Assembly: GCF_001590605.1 (NCBI RefSeq)
Contig: NZ_CP014504.1
Location: 2,046,001-2,110,000, forward strand
Source: Pedobacter cryoconitis
Lineage (GTDB): Bacteria > Bacteroidota > Bacteroidia > Sphingobacteriales > Sphingobacteriaceae
Length of the DNA: 64,000 bases
Direction of reading: 5' to 3'
Under the pieces are notes generated by a model, which did not search any database, was not told where the DNA came from, and was given only the letters and a program-made list of their open reading frames with translations. Of the stretch, positions 8,901-16,902 are shown piece after piece. The position numbers were made by a program, and so were the translations under genes. Numbering within the stretch: position 1 is the first letter of the stretch; each line of letters opens with the position of its first letter.

Positions 8901-10734
8901 CCTGGAATCCCTGAGGAAATGTTTTATCTGCTGTGCTTTGGATGCTCCTGCAAATGAGCTGAAGAAAAAGAGGATTACTGTATTCCGGTGCCAGGATTGG
9001 AAAATTAGGTTGGTGGATTTTGTAGTGCTGGCAAAATAATTTCAACGCAGCATACTCATTGCCTTTAAAGCCTTCATGCTTTAATATCCGGATTTGGGTA
9101 TTGTCCTTAACACTAGCAGGGATCACCACATTCCAGTAGGTACTCCTCACGGTCAGTGCCAGACCAATGAATGGATAATCCTTAAAATCGTGGACAAACC
9201 CCGCCAACTCATCAAACCACAAATCTTTCCCCGCCCCCTCATTTAACGCATCAATCATGAACAGCACTCGGGATCCAAGCTGTTCACCGATATGGTTCAG
9301 CGTAGTCAGCAATTCATTTTTAGAACAACTAAGCTCCAGTTGACCCAAGATATTGGTCCACACGTTCTGGTTTGGCTTAAACAATTGGCCTAGTAATAAA
9401 ATAGTTGGCAAACGCAGTTGAATCCTGCTTTTAGCCACATCACCTAATAAGTGCGACTTACCTGATCCCGCCTCACCTTTGATTAGTAGTACAGCATTAA
9501 TAGAAAGCATCAGGTCAAGTTCGTAAAGTCCATTCAAAAGTTCACGATTGGTTTTTTGCATCTGCCGCAAACCTGAAATTTCCGACTGAAAGGGTTCATT
9601 ATAGTCGTATTTAGCCTGAGATCCTTTCTCGGCGGCCTTTACTTCAGACCGTAACTTGTAAAAATCAATGATGGTTTCCTGTGCTTTCTTATCGAACCCT
9701 TCCACCAATACCTCAACATGTTCGGTCTCTATTTTGCCCGTAGGAGTCCAGTCAATACTAGCAAACCAGCTGCGTATCTCTTGATCTATTTCCTGGTATT
9801 CCTGATCAATCACTATAAACTGCTGGTGCGCGGCTGTATGATAATGCGATGCGGTCAGGTAACTGTCGATCACTGCGGAAAGCCTTCGCCGAAAATCCAA
9901 ATCCTTTGCCAAGTCACTGAAACGCATGGCAATTGGCAGTCTGAAATTCATTTCTTCGCTAAATCGGGGGCCCAGGTTGCGAATAGCCTTGTCCACATGC
10001 ACTTGGAAATATTCACTGCTCAGTCCATGCTCCCCTAAAAACGTAAATTGAATTACCGGAAGAAAAGCATGTTCCAGCATCGCATTCATCACATTCAGGT
10101 ATTGGCAATAAATCACTTTTCCTGCTTCCAAAAACCTGCTGAATATTCCCAGCAGGTATATACGCCCGTGGTTTACCAGAAAGACACCACTGCCGGAAAA
10201 TCCATCTACCCTCGAACGTGCAGATTCCGGTGTACTGAAGTCCTGCTGCAAATGGAGCTGGAATTTCCTCACCACCGGCATATCCTGAATCCAGATAGGA
10301 CTGATTGCCACCAGTTCCTGTCCTAAAGTTGCGCTGGGAAACCCCTTGATGAGAAAATTTTCCGCAGAATTCCGTTCATAAATCGGCTGTATCTCAGCCA
10401 AAATGCCTGTAATTGAAAATACGTCGGCTTTGTCCAACACCAGAATGGCCAGATCCAGATCAGCATCTGCCGAAACAAGCTCATAATTAATGGTATGAAC
10501 CACGCTCTTGTACTGATTTTCAGCCTGACTGTATAGCTCTATTGTGATATCTCGCCTGGATTCTGTAAAATGATCCTTATCTTGATACAGACAGTGCGCT
10601 GCGGTCAATACGTACAATTTGTCCTGTAAAGATTTCGCTGTGTATATTATTCCGCTACCTACATAATAACCATGATCAGTATCCTTTAACCTGACGGTAT
10701 GATTCGTTAATAATTTATCCTGTTCCTTGGTCAT
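5995..10734 (-). CDS. Trypsin-like protease/STAND NTPase, AVAST type I-like sensor
   Basis: The start is the ATG at 10734 (1579 aa). A TTG eight codons upstream is possible but less likely. Residues 1-210 are a trypsin-fold serine protease: VLTAAHC with His47, DLDLAIL with Asp94, and DGFSGSG with Ser180. A STAND-type NTPase follows, with Walker A KGEAGSGKS (about 420-427) and Walker B LFMIDALNEG (about 491-500). The IDALNE form is typical of Avs sensors. The remaining 1000 residues are a large helical, Trp- and Tyr-rich region without motifs I recognise, where Avs proteins carry their target-recognition repeats. In Avs systems this part binds phage proteins such as terminase or portal and triggers the N-terminal effector. 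The MBL gene follows after one base. Domain calls are firm; the subtype is a best fit. Confidence 0.75.
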   Translation of the reverse strand: MTKEQDKLLTNHTVRLKDTDHGYYVGSGIIYTAKSLQDKLYVLTAAHCLYQDKDHFTESRRDITIELYSQAENQYKSVVHTINYELVSADADLDLAILVLDKADVFSITGILAEIQPIYERNSAENFLIKGFPSATLGQELVAISPIWIQDMPVVRKFQLHLQQDFSTPESARSRVDGFSGSGVFLVNHGRIYLLGIFSRFLEAGKVIYCQYLNVMNAMLEHAFLPVIQFTFLGEHGLSSEYFQVHVDKAIRNLGPRFSEEMNFRLPIAMRFSDLAKDLDFRRRLSAVIDSYLTASHYHTAAHQQFIVIDQEYQEIDQEIRSWFASIDWTPTGKIETEHVEVLVEGFDKKAQETIIDFYKLRSEVKAAEKGSQAKYDYNEPFQSEISGLRQMQKTNRELLNGLYELDLMLSINAVLLIKGEAGSGKSHLLGDVAKSRIQLRLPTILLLGQLFKPNQNVWTNILGQLELSCSKNELLTTLNHIGEQLGSRVLFMIDALNEGAGKDLWFDELAGFVHDFKDYPFIGLALTVRSTYWNVVIPASVKDNTQIRILKHEGFKGNEYAALKLFCQHYKIHQPNFPILAPEYSNPLFLQLICRSIQSTADKTFPQGFQGLTKIFQYYTKSLSETFTRKRSAYGMRPNLIREALELYALRSFEKENYRHLTLEEAYSLVNEHFPLFPQLLEDLIEESVLIRSMIKRYGDEQEYEVVYFAFERFGDYHVARQLLSGYGSAEEVMVAGRKENTLGKLTEDGIWSYQGLLEALAVLMPETFGLELTEVFGWVFDEKESRRDNIYNWFNQWVVDSLKWRDISSINAEKIVSWVNDSGHFDMDLGNWFHFVMEVTAVKGHPFNSDRFHLVMSRNNMATRDGYWQDHMQGYYGTNDQNVAFPLTRLIEWAWQDGISEETDHETARLVGQTLCWVLASTHHGLRDQATKALVNLLQDHPQAMLATMKAFQDIDDMYILERIYAVAYGCALRSEDADTLSALAAYTYQIIFSGGNPPEHLLLRDYARNIVEYAIYKKVPLEVDIRLIRPPYRSKLPDRLPTKEDIKQYELDREGENYKQGYGRANNKIHFSVMSWDFSRYTIDSALENLVPVRFTFKTELEAFKKSLPRGGKSTLTNMKKFYDIVHTTEDHKKNFFTSLGPEKAKELWDDFDHWHKEFRDKLYGLMNEQQVTFLESTVLPHWDMELKIKGRTTNHLKKTPYKCWIVQRVFELGYDSEIHGNYDIIHDDYTDHRTNTRVDRIGKKYQWIAFFELLAMLTDNYKFRESWANDDEGNYYQGPWEFMLRNIDPSFILRDKREKYPDKDFGLKEHKAIWWAMEKYVYWNRLPADWARSTADLPDMAKCIQKTDPVGTDWLHLNLSYTWKQPKQVGQDNYRSERREIWYMFQAYLVRKKDRQKVVSALKDENFHGRRFPEDHATTDMLAREQYWSPISKQNAKGSKEWIEFKEAGCKVVLTNKYAVGELSQDQSSAHFYFQMPCKMIMEGMNLRFGRMDGDFVNSDGEVIMTNKSVNGVMIRKVDFLNYLERNKLEIFWVFLGEKNSFAKGDHLKDYRKSLSGVYCFEGQNLSGSMKMRNW

Positions 10735-10766
10735 TGTCTTTTTTATAAAATGAACCAATCTTTACT

Positions 10767-10919
10767 TCAAAGTGGTAAGATACATCCCATTTGATTTTGG
10801 TATATATAATAAGATCCTATGGATTTGCTATCGTTTCTATATTCGCCGATCAGTTCTTGCCTGAGACCAGCAGCAGCGATACCATAAATAAGCAATATAG
10901 AAAGTAATGGTATTTTCAT
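10767..10919 (-). CDS. Possible 50-aa leader peptide upstream of the AVAST-like operon
   Basis: This short frame begins MKIPLLSILLIYGIAAAG, a signal-peptide-like hydrophobic start, and ends 32 bases before the protease-NTPase ATG. It begins about 25 bases after a Bacteroidetes -7 box on the same strand, so it should be the first frame of that transcript. The rest of the peptide (acidic, ending in QMGCILPL) matches nothing known to me. It may be a real small exported peptide, a regulatory leader frame, or chance. Confidence 0.3.
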   Translation of the reverse strand: MKIPLLSILLIYGIAAAGLRQELIGEYRNDSKSIGSYYIYQNQMGCILPL

Positions 10920-10944
10920 TTTGGCAGGAATTTACATCAAATTG

Positions 10945-10952
10945 CAAAGTTA
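10945..10952 (-). promoter_or_regulatory. Bacteroidetes -7 promoter box of the AVAST-like operon
   Basis: The minus strand reads TAACTTTG followed by C, an exact match to the Bacteroidetes TAnnTTTG consensus. It lies about 210 bases before the protease-NTPase start and 25 bases before the small 50-aa frame. A clear -33 TTG is not visible. Confidence 0.45.
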
Positions 10953-11115
10953 CGTTTTGGTGCTCTACGTTTATAATAGACTAATATAAGTATTAAAAAA
11001 CTTCTGATTCAATTAGAGCTTCATAACATCAGTTCAAATAAAATCTCCCACTGCGTGTACTTTACATGGTATGCTAGGCCGAGACTGAAATTTATAACTT
11101 GTTACGCATAATAAC

Positions 11116-11794
11116 CTACTCGAAGTCATAAACCGCATCATCCAGCTTTAAACCACTGTATAATTTCAGTTTGTCGATATAATAATCCAACTCACGGGTT
11201 AGGTTTGACGCCCCCAGCTTCATTTCCATTTCAGCTTTGATCTGTCATAAGCTCCCAATAACCACATTCATTTTCTCTCTTTGCTTAACAATTTCATCGT
11301 AGGTGATTCCCGAATAGGTTTCTGTAAGTATTACCTTTTTGTACTTGGCAAGTTTTTGGCAGCATTCAATTTTGTCCTTCATTTCCCTAACAATTTTGAA
11401 ACCCGCCAGATTCGCAGTTTTTAACGATGCTTCAAAGTTATCATCCCCAATATCATCTCTGTTAATAGTTATGATTTGTTCTTTTCTGATCCGCGACAAG
11501 TTAGGTAGAATAACCTGTAATAACGCATTCGTAAAAACCCTTTTTTATTGGCGGCCTGTGTAATGTAACAGTGCAAGTCTATGCTCATATCGAGTACAGC
11601 CCCAATACATTTCCTGTTTTCGTTCTTTATGAAATAGAGCCGATAGCGAGATACATCCCCAAGTTTTTTGAATTCATTTCCTTCCACACAACTCTATACT
11701 CAATATTTCCCGCGATAGGATGTGATGCAATAAATGCTTGTGAGTTTTTTCAGTTGAAGTGATCAATGGTCGACTGGATTGTTTTATCTGTCAT
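11116..11794 (-). pseudogene. Multiply broken gene of unknown function
   Basis: One gene of about 225 codons can be followed across frame changes. MTDKTIQSTIDHFN ends in a TGA. The frame resumes as a stretch ending IEYRVVWKEMN, shifts to EFKKLGDVSRYRLYFIKNEN, then shifts again near 11535 to SRIRKEQIITINRDDIGDDN and the run to EKMNVVIGSL. A TGA at 11245-11247 follows, and the same frame continues to YYIDKLKLYSGLKLDDAVYDFE. That is at least two frameshifts and two nonsense codons in a product that is otherwise continuous and hydrophilic. The family is not recognised. It sits between the AVAST-like operon and two unrecognised genes on the same strand. Confidence 0.5.
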
Positions 11795-11851
11795 GTCTAT
11801 ATATTATGTTTAGCGCCCGAATAATCAGAACAAAGGTTTGAAGGAAGCCAA

Positions 11852-13030
11852 TTAGTGAGATTGCGGACGCCAGTCCTTTTTTTCTCCTGGCCAATCCGCA
11901 GGTAAACCGAGTATTTCGGCGATTCGGCGGCCTTCCGTAACGGCTATGCCGTCTGGGCCGATGCGGTTCGCATGTAGGCCGAGCGCCTTTAGATATAGCG
12001 GGTATTCAGCAAGCGGATGAAAATAGATCCAGTATTTTGCCCATACGAGGTTCGTTGGTGTCAAATTACTGACCAGCACTGCGCTCACCCGAGTATGGAT
12101 CGCCTTTCCTTTCCAGAAAAAGGAACTCTCTGCAGCAGCAGGTATCGCTCTTTCACCATTTAGGATCGCCGGGATATAATTCCGGTACACATTGCCGAAA
12201 AGAGCATCCTCAATATCATATTCATCTACCGGCAGTGCCGTCAACGCATTAATGGCGATCAGGAACGGTGCGGTGATCTTGCCATATTTGGCTGCTTTGC
12301 GGCGGAGCGCATCCGCGATGACATGCCCGAAGCCACCTATATGGAAACCTGTGGTGGTGACGCCGATCGCTCTTGCCTTTTTTTCGCGTGTTTGAGGCGG
12401 CTTAGGGATAAGTTGCAGTACCAGCCTGAACTTAGGGTCCTCATAGCTGAGCCCCGGCAAATCGCGGAACTCCCGGATCGTTCCTGCCGGCATTGTATCA
12501 GGGTCGATCTGATTGATCTCAATTTCCAGCTGTGCCCTGATCTTGGTCAGGGGTGGATAGCTGCTTCCTTTGAAATGCACTTCTACCAGTTTAAGATAAA
12601 AACTGGGGCAGTCCATCTGGTTGAGAACATCGTAGAAATAATGAACTGTATTTTGCCTGTTTTCTTCCTTGGCCGATAAGCCGTTCGTATTGATACATTC
12701 CAAAAAAAACTCCGCGGCACCGGACACCCGGAAATCACAGCGCTTAGTACTATGCGATAAGATCGGATGAGGCTCAAGGCTGCAACCCAAGGCCGCAAAT
12801 ATAGTGTACAGGGCCAATTCATAAAAAGCCGCATAGAACTCGCTACGAAAGCGCCTCGAAAGTTCTTGACGCTCGGATTCGGGATAAGCTTCCAGCCAGC
12901 AGTTAAGCAGTAGCCGTACATTTTCAAAGGCCGGCCCGTCACAGCGGTCGTAAAACACAAACGGGTCTTCAGTATAATGCATCGGCGTGGCGTCCGTGCG
13001 GTACTTTTCAACAAATAGTGGTTCAGTCAT
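11852..13030 (-). CDS. Unrecognised 392-aa cytoplasmic protein
   Basis: The family is not recognised. The ATG at 13030 gives MTEPLFVEKY and leaves 14 bases after the upstream gene. A longer TTG start would overlap that gene. The product is soluble, with no signal or membrane segment. FYELALYTIFAALG followed by RCDFRVSGAAEFFLECI has the spacing of a PD-(D/E)xK nuclease core (helix Glu, Asp, then E-x-x), but the usual final Lys is Cys, so this is only a hint. DNA in this gene and the next (11.85-13.97 kb) is visibly richer in G+C than the surroundings, suggesting the pair arrived together. The two probably form one operon, in a defence-type neighbourhood. Confidence 0.65.
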   Translation of the reverse strand: MTEPLFVEKYRTDATPMHYTEDPFVFYDRCDGPAFENVRLLLNCWLEAYPESERQELSRRFRSEFYAAFYELALYTIFAALGCSLEPHPILSHSTKRCDFRVSGAAEFFLECINTNGLSAKEENRQNTVHYFYDVLNQMDCPSFYLKLVEVHFKGSSYPPLTKIRAQLEIEINQIDPDTMPAGTIREFRDLPGLSYEDPKFRLVLQLIPKPPQTREKKARAIGVTTTGFHIGGFGHVIADALRRKAAKYGKITAPFLIAINALTALPVDEYDIEDALFGNVYRNYIPAILNGERAIPAAAESSFFWKGKAIHTRVSAVLVSNLTPTNLVWAKYWIYFHPLAEYPLYLKALGLHANRIGPDGIAVTEGRRIAEILGLPADWPGEKKDWRPQSH

Positions 13031-13044
13031 GGCAGGATAGTTAA

Positions 13045-13968
13045 TTACTGGCAAAATAAACGAATACGGCAATGGTTGTTAAAGAAGTCGCGTGCGACCG
13101 ACAACAGCACGTAAGCTTCGTTGAGTTGGACAGCATAACCGCTAAACATCGCAGAATAACCAGAATGGCTTGCTTCCCATTGCCGGAAAGTGATCTTCAG
13201 TTCCTCGGCTGCGGAGGTCAGGCCGCCGATCACCGGGTCATCAGAACCGTTGGCATGAATAAAGTTTTTCAGCAGTAAGATGATCGGCTCAACGATGCGG
13301 GTATAAGACACCTTAGTATCGCCGGGGTGTTCCTTCATCGCAGCACCCCAGTCCCGCCTGATCGCTTCGGCATCCCGGTCCAATTTTAGCCAAGCTTCCC
13401 CTCTACTTGCTGCTTGCTGGTGCAGCGCCAGGTTCAGTTCTGAGAACTTGATAAATTTCTCATTCCATTCGTGCAGTAGGTCGCCTGCCGAACTGTAATG
13501 CTCCTCATACTTGGCTGTGATCTCTGACTCCTTTTTATCCAGAAACTCTAAGGTGCTGACCATTTGGTACAGGTATTTGTTTTTCAGTTTGTCATCCCCC
13601 GAAGCATTTGTGATAAAAGTTTTGATCATAAGCCTTAATTCAACAGACGAAAGTTTTTCCGCGAAGATGTGGTTGAATTTAAAGCCCTGCGCGCCGATAT
13701 CATTCGCCGTGGTCAGCCTCGCGCTAAGGTCGTCACAAGCCCCGGCTAGCAGTTCAACCGGGCGCTTCAGGTGTGGGATCCAGGCCATAAAAACTGCTTT
13801 AAGGTGTCGTGTTTCCCGCCGGCGTTCCGAATTTCCTTTTAGCCAGTTCGCCAGCAAGCCCAGCATAAATACGGTCAAAGTGACTACGGTAGGAATCAAA
13901 TACTTCAGGATCGCGTCATTATGCAATAAGTCAGGTGCGGAAAAATGAGCAAGAGCAGTGGTTATCAT
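13045..13968 (-). CDS. Membrane-anchored protein of unknown function
   Basis: This 307-aa protein has one N-terminal membrane segment (about residues 22-42, YLIPTVVTLTVFMLGLLANW) followed by an RRR-rich positive patch, so the remaining 260 residues should face the cytoplasm. The body is helical and charged, with no motif I recognise. It lies 14 bases upstream of the 392-aa gene in the same direction and shares its higher G+C content. A membrane-anchored helical protein paired with a possible nuclease would suit an abortive-infection pair, but that is speculation. Confidence 0.65.
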   Translation of the reverse strand: MITTALAHFSAPDLLHNDAILKYLIPTVVTLTVFMLGLLANWLKGNSERRRETRHLKAVFMAWIPHLKRPVELLAGACDDLSARLTTANDIGAQGFKFNHIFAEKLSSVELRLMIKTFITNASGDDKLKNKYLYQMVSTLEFLDKKESEITAKYEEHYSSAGDLLHEWNEKFIKFSELNLALHQQAASRGEAWLKLDRDAEAIRRDWGAAMKEHPGDTKVSYTRIVEPIILLLKNFIHANGSDDPVIGGLTSAAEELKITFRQWEASHSGYSAMFSGYAVQLNEAYVLLSVARDFFNNHCRIRLFCQ

Positions 13969-14043
13969 GACAGTTTTTATATTAAATTGTAAATGTGCTT
14001 ATTTTGTAATCTACAAGTTAACAAAAAAACTAAGCCTATTAAA

Positions 14044-14514
14044 TTACAACCACCCAGGTTGCAGCAAAAGACGTTTCTCCATAATTACTCCGCTTTGAGA
14101 AACCGGAAAGTGATAATAATAATCATCAAGAATCATCTCAATAGTTAACCTGGTTCTATGATTTGTGAAATTTATCCAATTCAGCATTGCGTAAAGGCTC
14201 TTAGTTGTTTGAAAATCATTCCCTTTGGGTGGTCTTATTTTCTTGATATCAGCAATATTATTAGCAACCCGCTCTTGAAAGTGATTTCTCACATTGCCTG
14301 ATATTTGTGGAGAATCCAGCAACCTGACAATTGTTTGTGCAAAGAATTCAATACTCTTCATTTCCGATACTTTAAGCCCAGACAAGTCACTGCTTCCTAA
14401 TATCCGAAGTACCGTTTCATGAAAAACACATATATCATTGTAATTGTATTTAGCATTGATTGAATCAATTGCTTTTAGCTCATTAACAGAGCCCGGCTTA
14501 TTTAACTTTTTCAT
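14044..14514 (-). CDS. Hypothetical 156-aa protein
   Basis: The family is not recognised. The product begins MKKLNKPGSVNELKAIDSIN, is soluble and helical, and has a basic middle (DIKKIRPPKGNDFQTT). It ends with an aromatic stretch, ILDDYYYHFPVSQSG. There is no signal peptide. It stands alone, 75 bases from the membrane-anchored gene on its left and 120 bases from the 435-aa gene on its right, all on the minus strand. The local DNA is AT-rich, unlike the two genes to its left. Confidence 0.5.
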   Translation of the reverse strand: MKKLNKPGSVNELKAIDSINAKYNYNDICVFHETVLRILGSSDLSGLKVSEMKSIEFFAQTIVRLLDSPQISGNVRNHFQERVANNIADIKKIRPPKGNDFQTTKSLYAMLNWINFTNHRTRLTIEMILDDYYYHFPVSQSGVIMEKRLLLQPGWL

Positions 14515-14634
14515 ACTCGTTTTGATTTTAAAATTTAAATGAATCTTTAAAAATTGAGCATCGCTGATTACAAAAACTTAAACCAAGCATCTTATTACAA
14601 AACCCAACTTTCCATTAATAATATTTTCGACGAA

Positions 14635-15942
14635 CTATTTATCTATAAATTCATAAGTATCCCTTAGCTGATCTACAAAACAGCTGAAATAAGCTTCATA
14701 ATGAACTTTAAGAAATAACATTCGATAGTTTGTTTCACCAAATAAAGCCAGAATTTCACAATCCATCAGAGAGTTTAGCAAGTGCATTTTCCTGGGATTC
14801 ATACATGATGCTACAAAAAAAGACGCATTAAAATAAGAAGGTAATTCATACAACTTACCACCTATCCTAAAACGAAGTTCAAGTTTATAGTAATCTGATT
14901 TCTCTTTCCACAAAAAACATAATTCAGCCTCTTCATTGCTAAATGTACAAGGTGACATACCCGATTTTACAGGTTTTCCTTTGATGTTTCTCATACCATA
15001 AGTAAAGTGATAATGCGTATATCGCCTACTCTGTAACAATGGAAACGCTTCATGCCATAAGGTAAAAACCTTACTAAAATTAGCCTTATTTAGTTTCTTG
15101 AATTCAACTCTCCTACTTTCGCTATCCTTCTGTTTTGGATATTGAACAGGCGATAATTCTCCCATTAAAAAACAAATATCTTTTAAAGCTTGCTGTTCAG
15201 CAGTAAGCTCCCGATCTGGTAAATCCTCTGGTTTTAAAATATAGTTATTAAACCATTTTACAGATATTTTATCCTTACTTGGAATCCCAGTATAAGATAT
15301 TAGAGATGGAACGTGATTCGTATGCCACTTAGAACTGCGCGTATCCAGTAAACAGTAACCCATCAACTGCTCCTCTGTTGTTAATGCTTCCGGTATTATA
15401 TCAGCAGTTTTCCTCCTGATCATAACTTTATCCCGTTTAACCGCCGGCAGATACTTCACCGGTTTACACAATCCACGATATATAGTCTTTAAAATGACCT
15501 TTATCCCTCCTTTAGATTTTGATGTTGTTAAAAACTTATTTTGCATTTTGTCATCAAAAAAGTCCGGCCAATAATATTCATCAAAATCACATTCATCAGA
15601 TGCCCCTAATAAATCGCAGAGTGCGAAATAAGCATAACGACCTAAATAATTTTCATCAGTATCTACGCTGCAACTAACTAATAATTCCAGAGGCTTTACC
15701 TTGATGTAAACCATTTCTTCCGCTTCCTCTCCTACTATTACACCTACTACCAGCAACTCATTCACAAAAGAGATTTTTCTTGTCTGTATGCGTAAATACG
15801 GATGTTTAGGTTTTCTGAAATCTGAGAACTTGTTTAACGTATTAATATCCAATTTAAAACTGTCATGCTGAAAAGGCAATCTGAAAAAAATCCCTCCTTT
15901 TTTGGACAAGGTGTTTGTGCTAATCATGGTTTGCGCGTACAT
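14635..15942 (-). CDS. Hypothetical 435-aa protein, divergent from an XRE regulator
   Basis: The family is not recognised. The start is the ATG at 15942 (MYAQTMISTNT), with a second ATG five codons on. The product is soluble and basic, with no signal or membrane segment. It has a mixed alpha/beta look and a central AEQQALKDICFLMGELSPVQYP followed by a Lys/Arg-rich patch. The gene is divergent from the XRE regulator at 16068. The 125-base gap carries three direct repeats that could let that regulator control both genes, so this is the likeliest regulated target. Confidence 0.6.
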   Translation of the reverse strand: MYAQTMISTNTLSKKGGIFFRLPFQHDSFKLDINTLNKFSDFRKPKHPYLRIQTRKISFVNELLVVGVIVGEEAEEMVYIKVKPLELLVSCSVDTDENYLGRYAYFALCDLLGASDECDFDEYYWPDFFDDKMQNKFLTTSKSKGGIKVILKTIYRGLCKPVKYLPAVKRDKVMIRRKTADIIPEALTTEEQLMGYCLLDTRSSKWHTNHVPSLISYTGIPSKDKISVKWFNNYILKPEDLPDRELTAEQQALKDICFLMGELSPVQYPKQKDSESRRVEFKKLNKANFSKVFTLWHEAFPLLQSRRYTHYHFTYGMRNIKGKPVKSGMSPCTFSNEEAELCFLWKEKSDYYKLELRFRIGGKLYELPSYFNASFFVASCMNPRKMHLLNSLMDCEILALFGETNYRMLFLKVHYEAYFSCFVDQLRDTYEFIDK

Positions 15943-15990
15943 ATAATCCGGTTTTAGTTTCTATTACCAAATCTCGGGTTATCGAATGCC

Positions 15991-16052
15991 GTAACCTACC
16001 AATCTAAATTGTACTTTACCCATATCTAAGTGTAACTTACCATCTGGAAATT
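15991..16052. promoter_or_regulatory. Three about 20-bp direct repeats, probable XRE operator
   Basis: GTAACCTACC (15991), GTACTTTACC (16011) and GTAACTTACC (16032) start three consecutive repeats of 20-21 bp, and the tails (AATCTAAATT, CATATCTAAGT) are also alike. The spacing is two helical turns. They lie between the divergent 435-aa gene and the XRE gene. Confidence 0.55.
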
Positions 16053-16055
16053 AAT

Positions 16056-16063
16056 TATATTTG
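16056..16063 (+). promoter_or_regulatory. -7 promoter box directly before the XRE gene
   Basis: TATATTTG is an exact TAnnTTTG match only four bases before the ATG at 16068, so the message would be leaderless or nearly so if this box and start are both right. Confidence 0.4.
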
Positions 16064-16067
16064 TTCT

Positions 16068-16451
16068 ATGGAAACAGCTACAAAATCCAACAAAGTGCAT
16101 ATAGGAAGAAAGATTAGTCGCATTCGTGAAATCAGGGGTATAAAACAAGATTTTCTTGCTGGTGAGCTGGGCTTAAGTCAACAAACTATTTCAAAAATTG
16201 AGCAAAGCGAAGAGATCGAAGATTCAATGCTTGAGAAAATTGCGGATGTTTTAGGCGTGAGTGCTGAAGCTATAAAAAACTTCAGTGAGGAAGTTTTGAT
16301 TTTCCATATTCAGAATATGAATGACAATTCAACCGCTTATGCTTATAACTACCAATGCTCATACAACCCATTAGATAAAGTTGTTGAGCTTTACGAACGC
16401 TTACTAAAAAGCGAACAAGACAAAGTAGAAATATTGAAAAACAGCAAATAG
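16068..16451 (+). CDS. XRE-family transcriptional regulator
   Basis: The 127-aa product has a typical Cro/C1 helix-turn-helix at residues 10-70: IGRKISRIREIRGIKQDFLA, then LSQQTISKIEQSEE as the turn and recognition helix, then IADVLGVSAEAIKNF. The C-terminal 55 residues (FHIQNMNDNSTAYAYNYQC, then a coiled-coil-like end VVELYERLLKSEQDKVEIL) probably mediate dimerisation. Single-domain XRE proteins of this size in Bacteroidetes accessory DNA are usually repressors of adjacent genes. Direct repeats in its own promoter suggest autorepression and control of the divergent 435-aa gene. Confidence in the family is high; the targets are inferred. Confidence 0.85.
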   Translation: METATKSNKVHIGRKISRIREIRGIKQDFLAGELGLSQQTISKIEQSEEIEDSMLEKIADVLGVSAEAIKNFSEEVLIFHIQNMNDNSTAYAYNYQCSYNPLDKVVELYERLLKSEQDKVEILKNSK

Positions 16452-16662
16452 TTAAACCCTTTTTAAAAAATGCATAAAACCTAATTTTTGACGGTTCTTT
16501 TATTGATATTCTAAAGTTGGTTTTTGAAATTTCCCCAAATATGGAACGAGTAAAACAATCAATTGATTTTGGAAGTTCCAAAATATTCTTTTTATAGAGT
16601 TTGGTAATACTGCTTGAATTTAGCTTTCTTATTGTGTATTTCTGGTTAAGAACTTAGTAAAT

Positions 16663-16902
16663 ATGGCAAATACAGCAATTAGCGACAGACTATACGATTA
16701 CATTAGTTATGCCGATGAAAAGAAGGTGAAAGCGATATATACGATGGTGGAAGAAGAGATTAATGAGCAAATAAACTTTTGGGAAGATAAAAATTTCTTA
16801 AAGGAAATTAATATGCGCCTTGGTGAGTATGAGTCTGGTAATGTTAAGACATCAACCTGGGAACAGGTAAAACAAAAAGCTAAAATGTCAAAGAAAGGTT
16901 AA
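16663..16902 (+). CDS. Antitoxin, Unstab_antitox (addiction module component) family
   Basis: This 79-aa acidic protein ends with FLKEINMRLGEYESGNVKTS and TWEQVKQKAK, the pattern of the PF09720/TIGR02574 addiction-module component (E-x-R-L-x-E-x-x-S-G, then W-E-E-V). Its stop overlaps the start of the downstream ParE-like frame as TAATG, the normal arrangement for these pairs. The family neutralises RelE/ParE-type toxins by direct binding and often autoregulates. Here the antitoxin is intact while the toxin has a premature stop. Confidence 0.75.
   Translation: MANTAISDRLYDYISYADEKKVKAIYTMVEEEINEQINFWEDKNFLKEINMRLGEYESGNVKTSTWEQVKQKAKMSKKG

Noticed and set aside
5409..10326. Many plus-strand frames opposite the AVAST-like operon
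   Set aside because: All are shadows of two strongly supported minus-strand genes with catalytic motifs.
12583..13014. 143-aa minus-strand frame
   Set aside because: Lies in another frame wholly inside the 392-aa gene; it is Arg/Cys/Ser-rich in the manner of an out-of-frame read of G+C-richer coding DNA.
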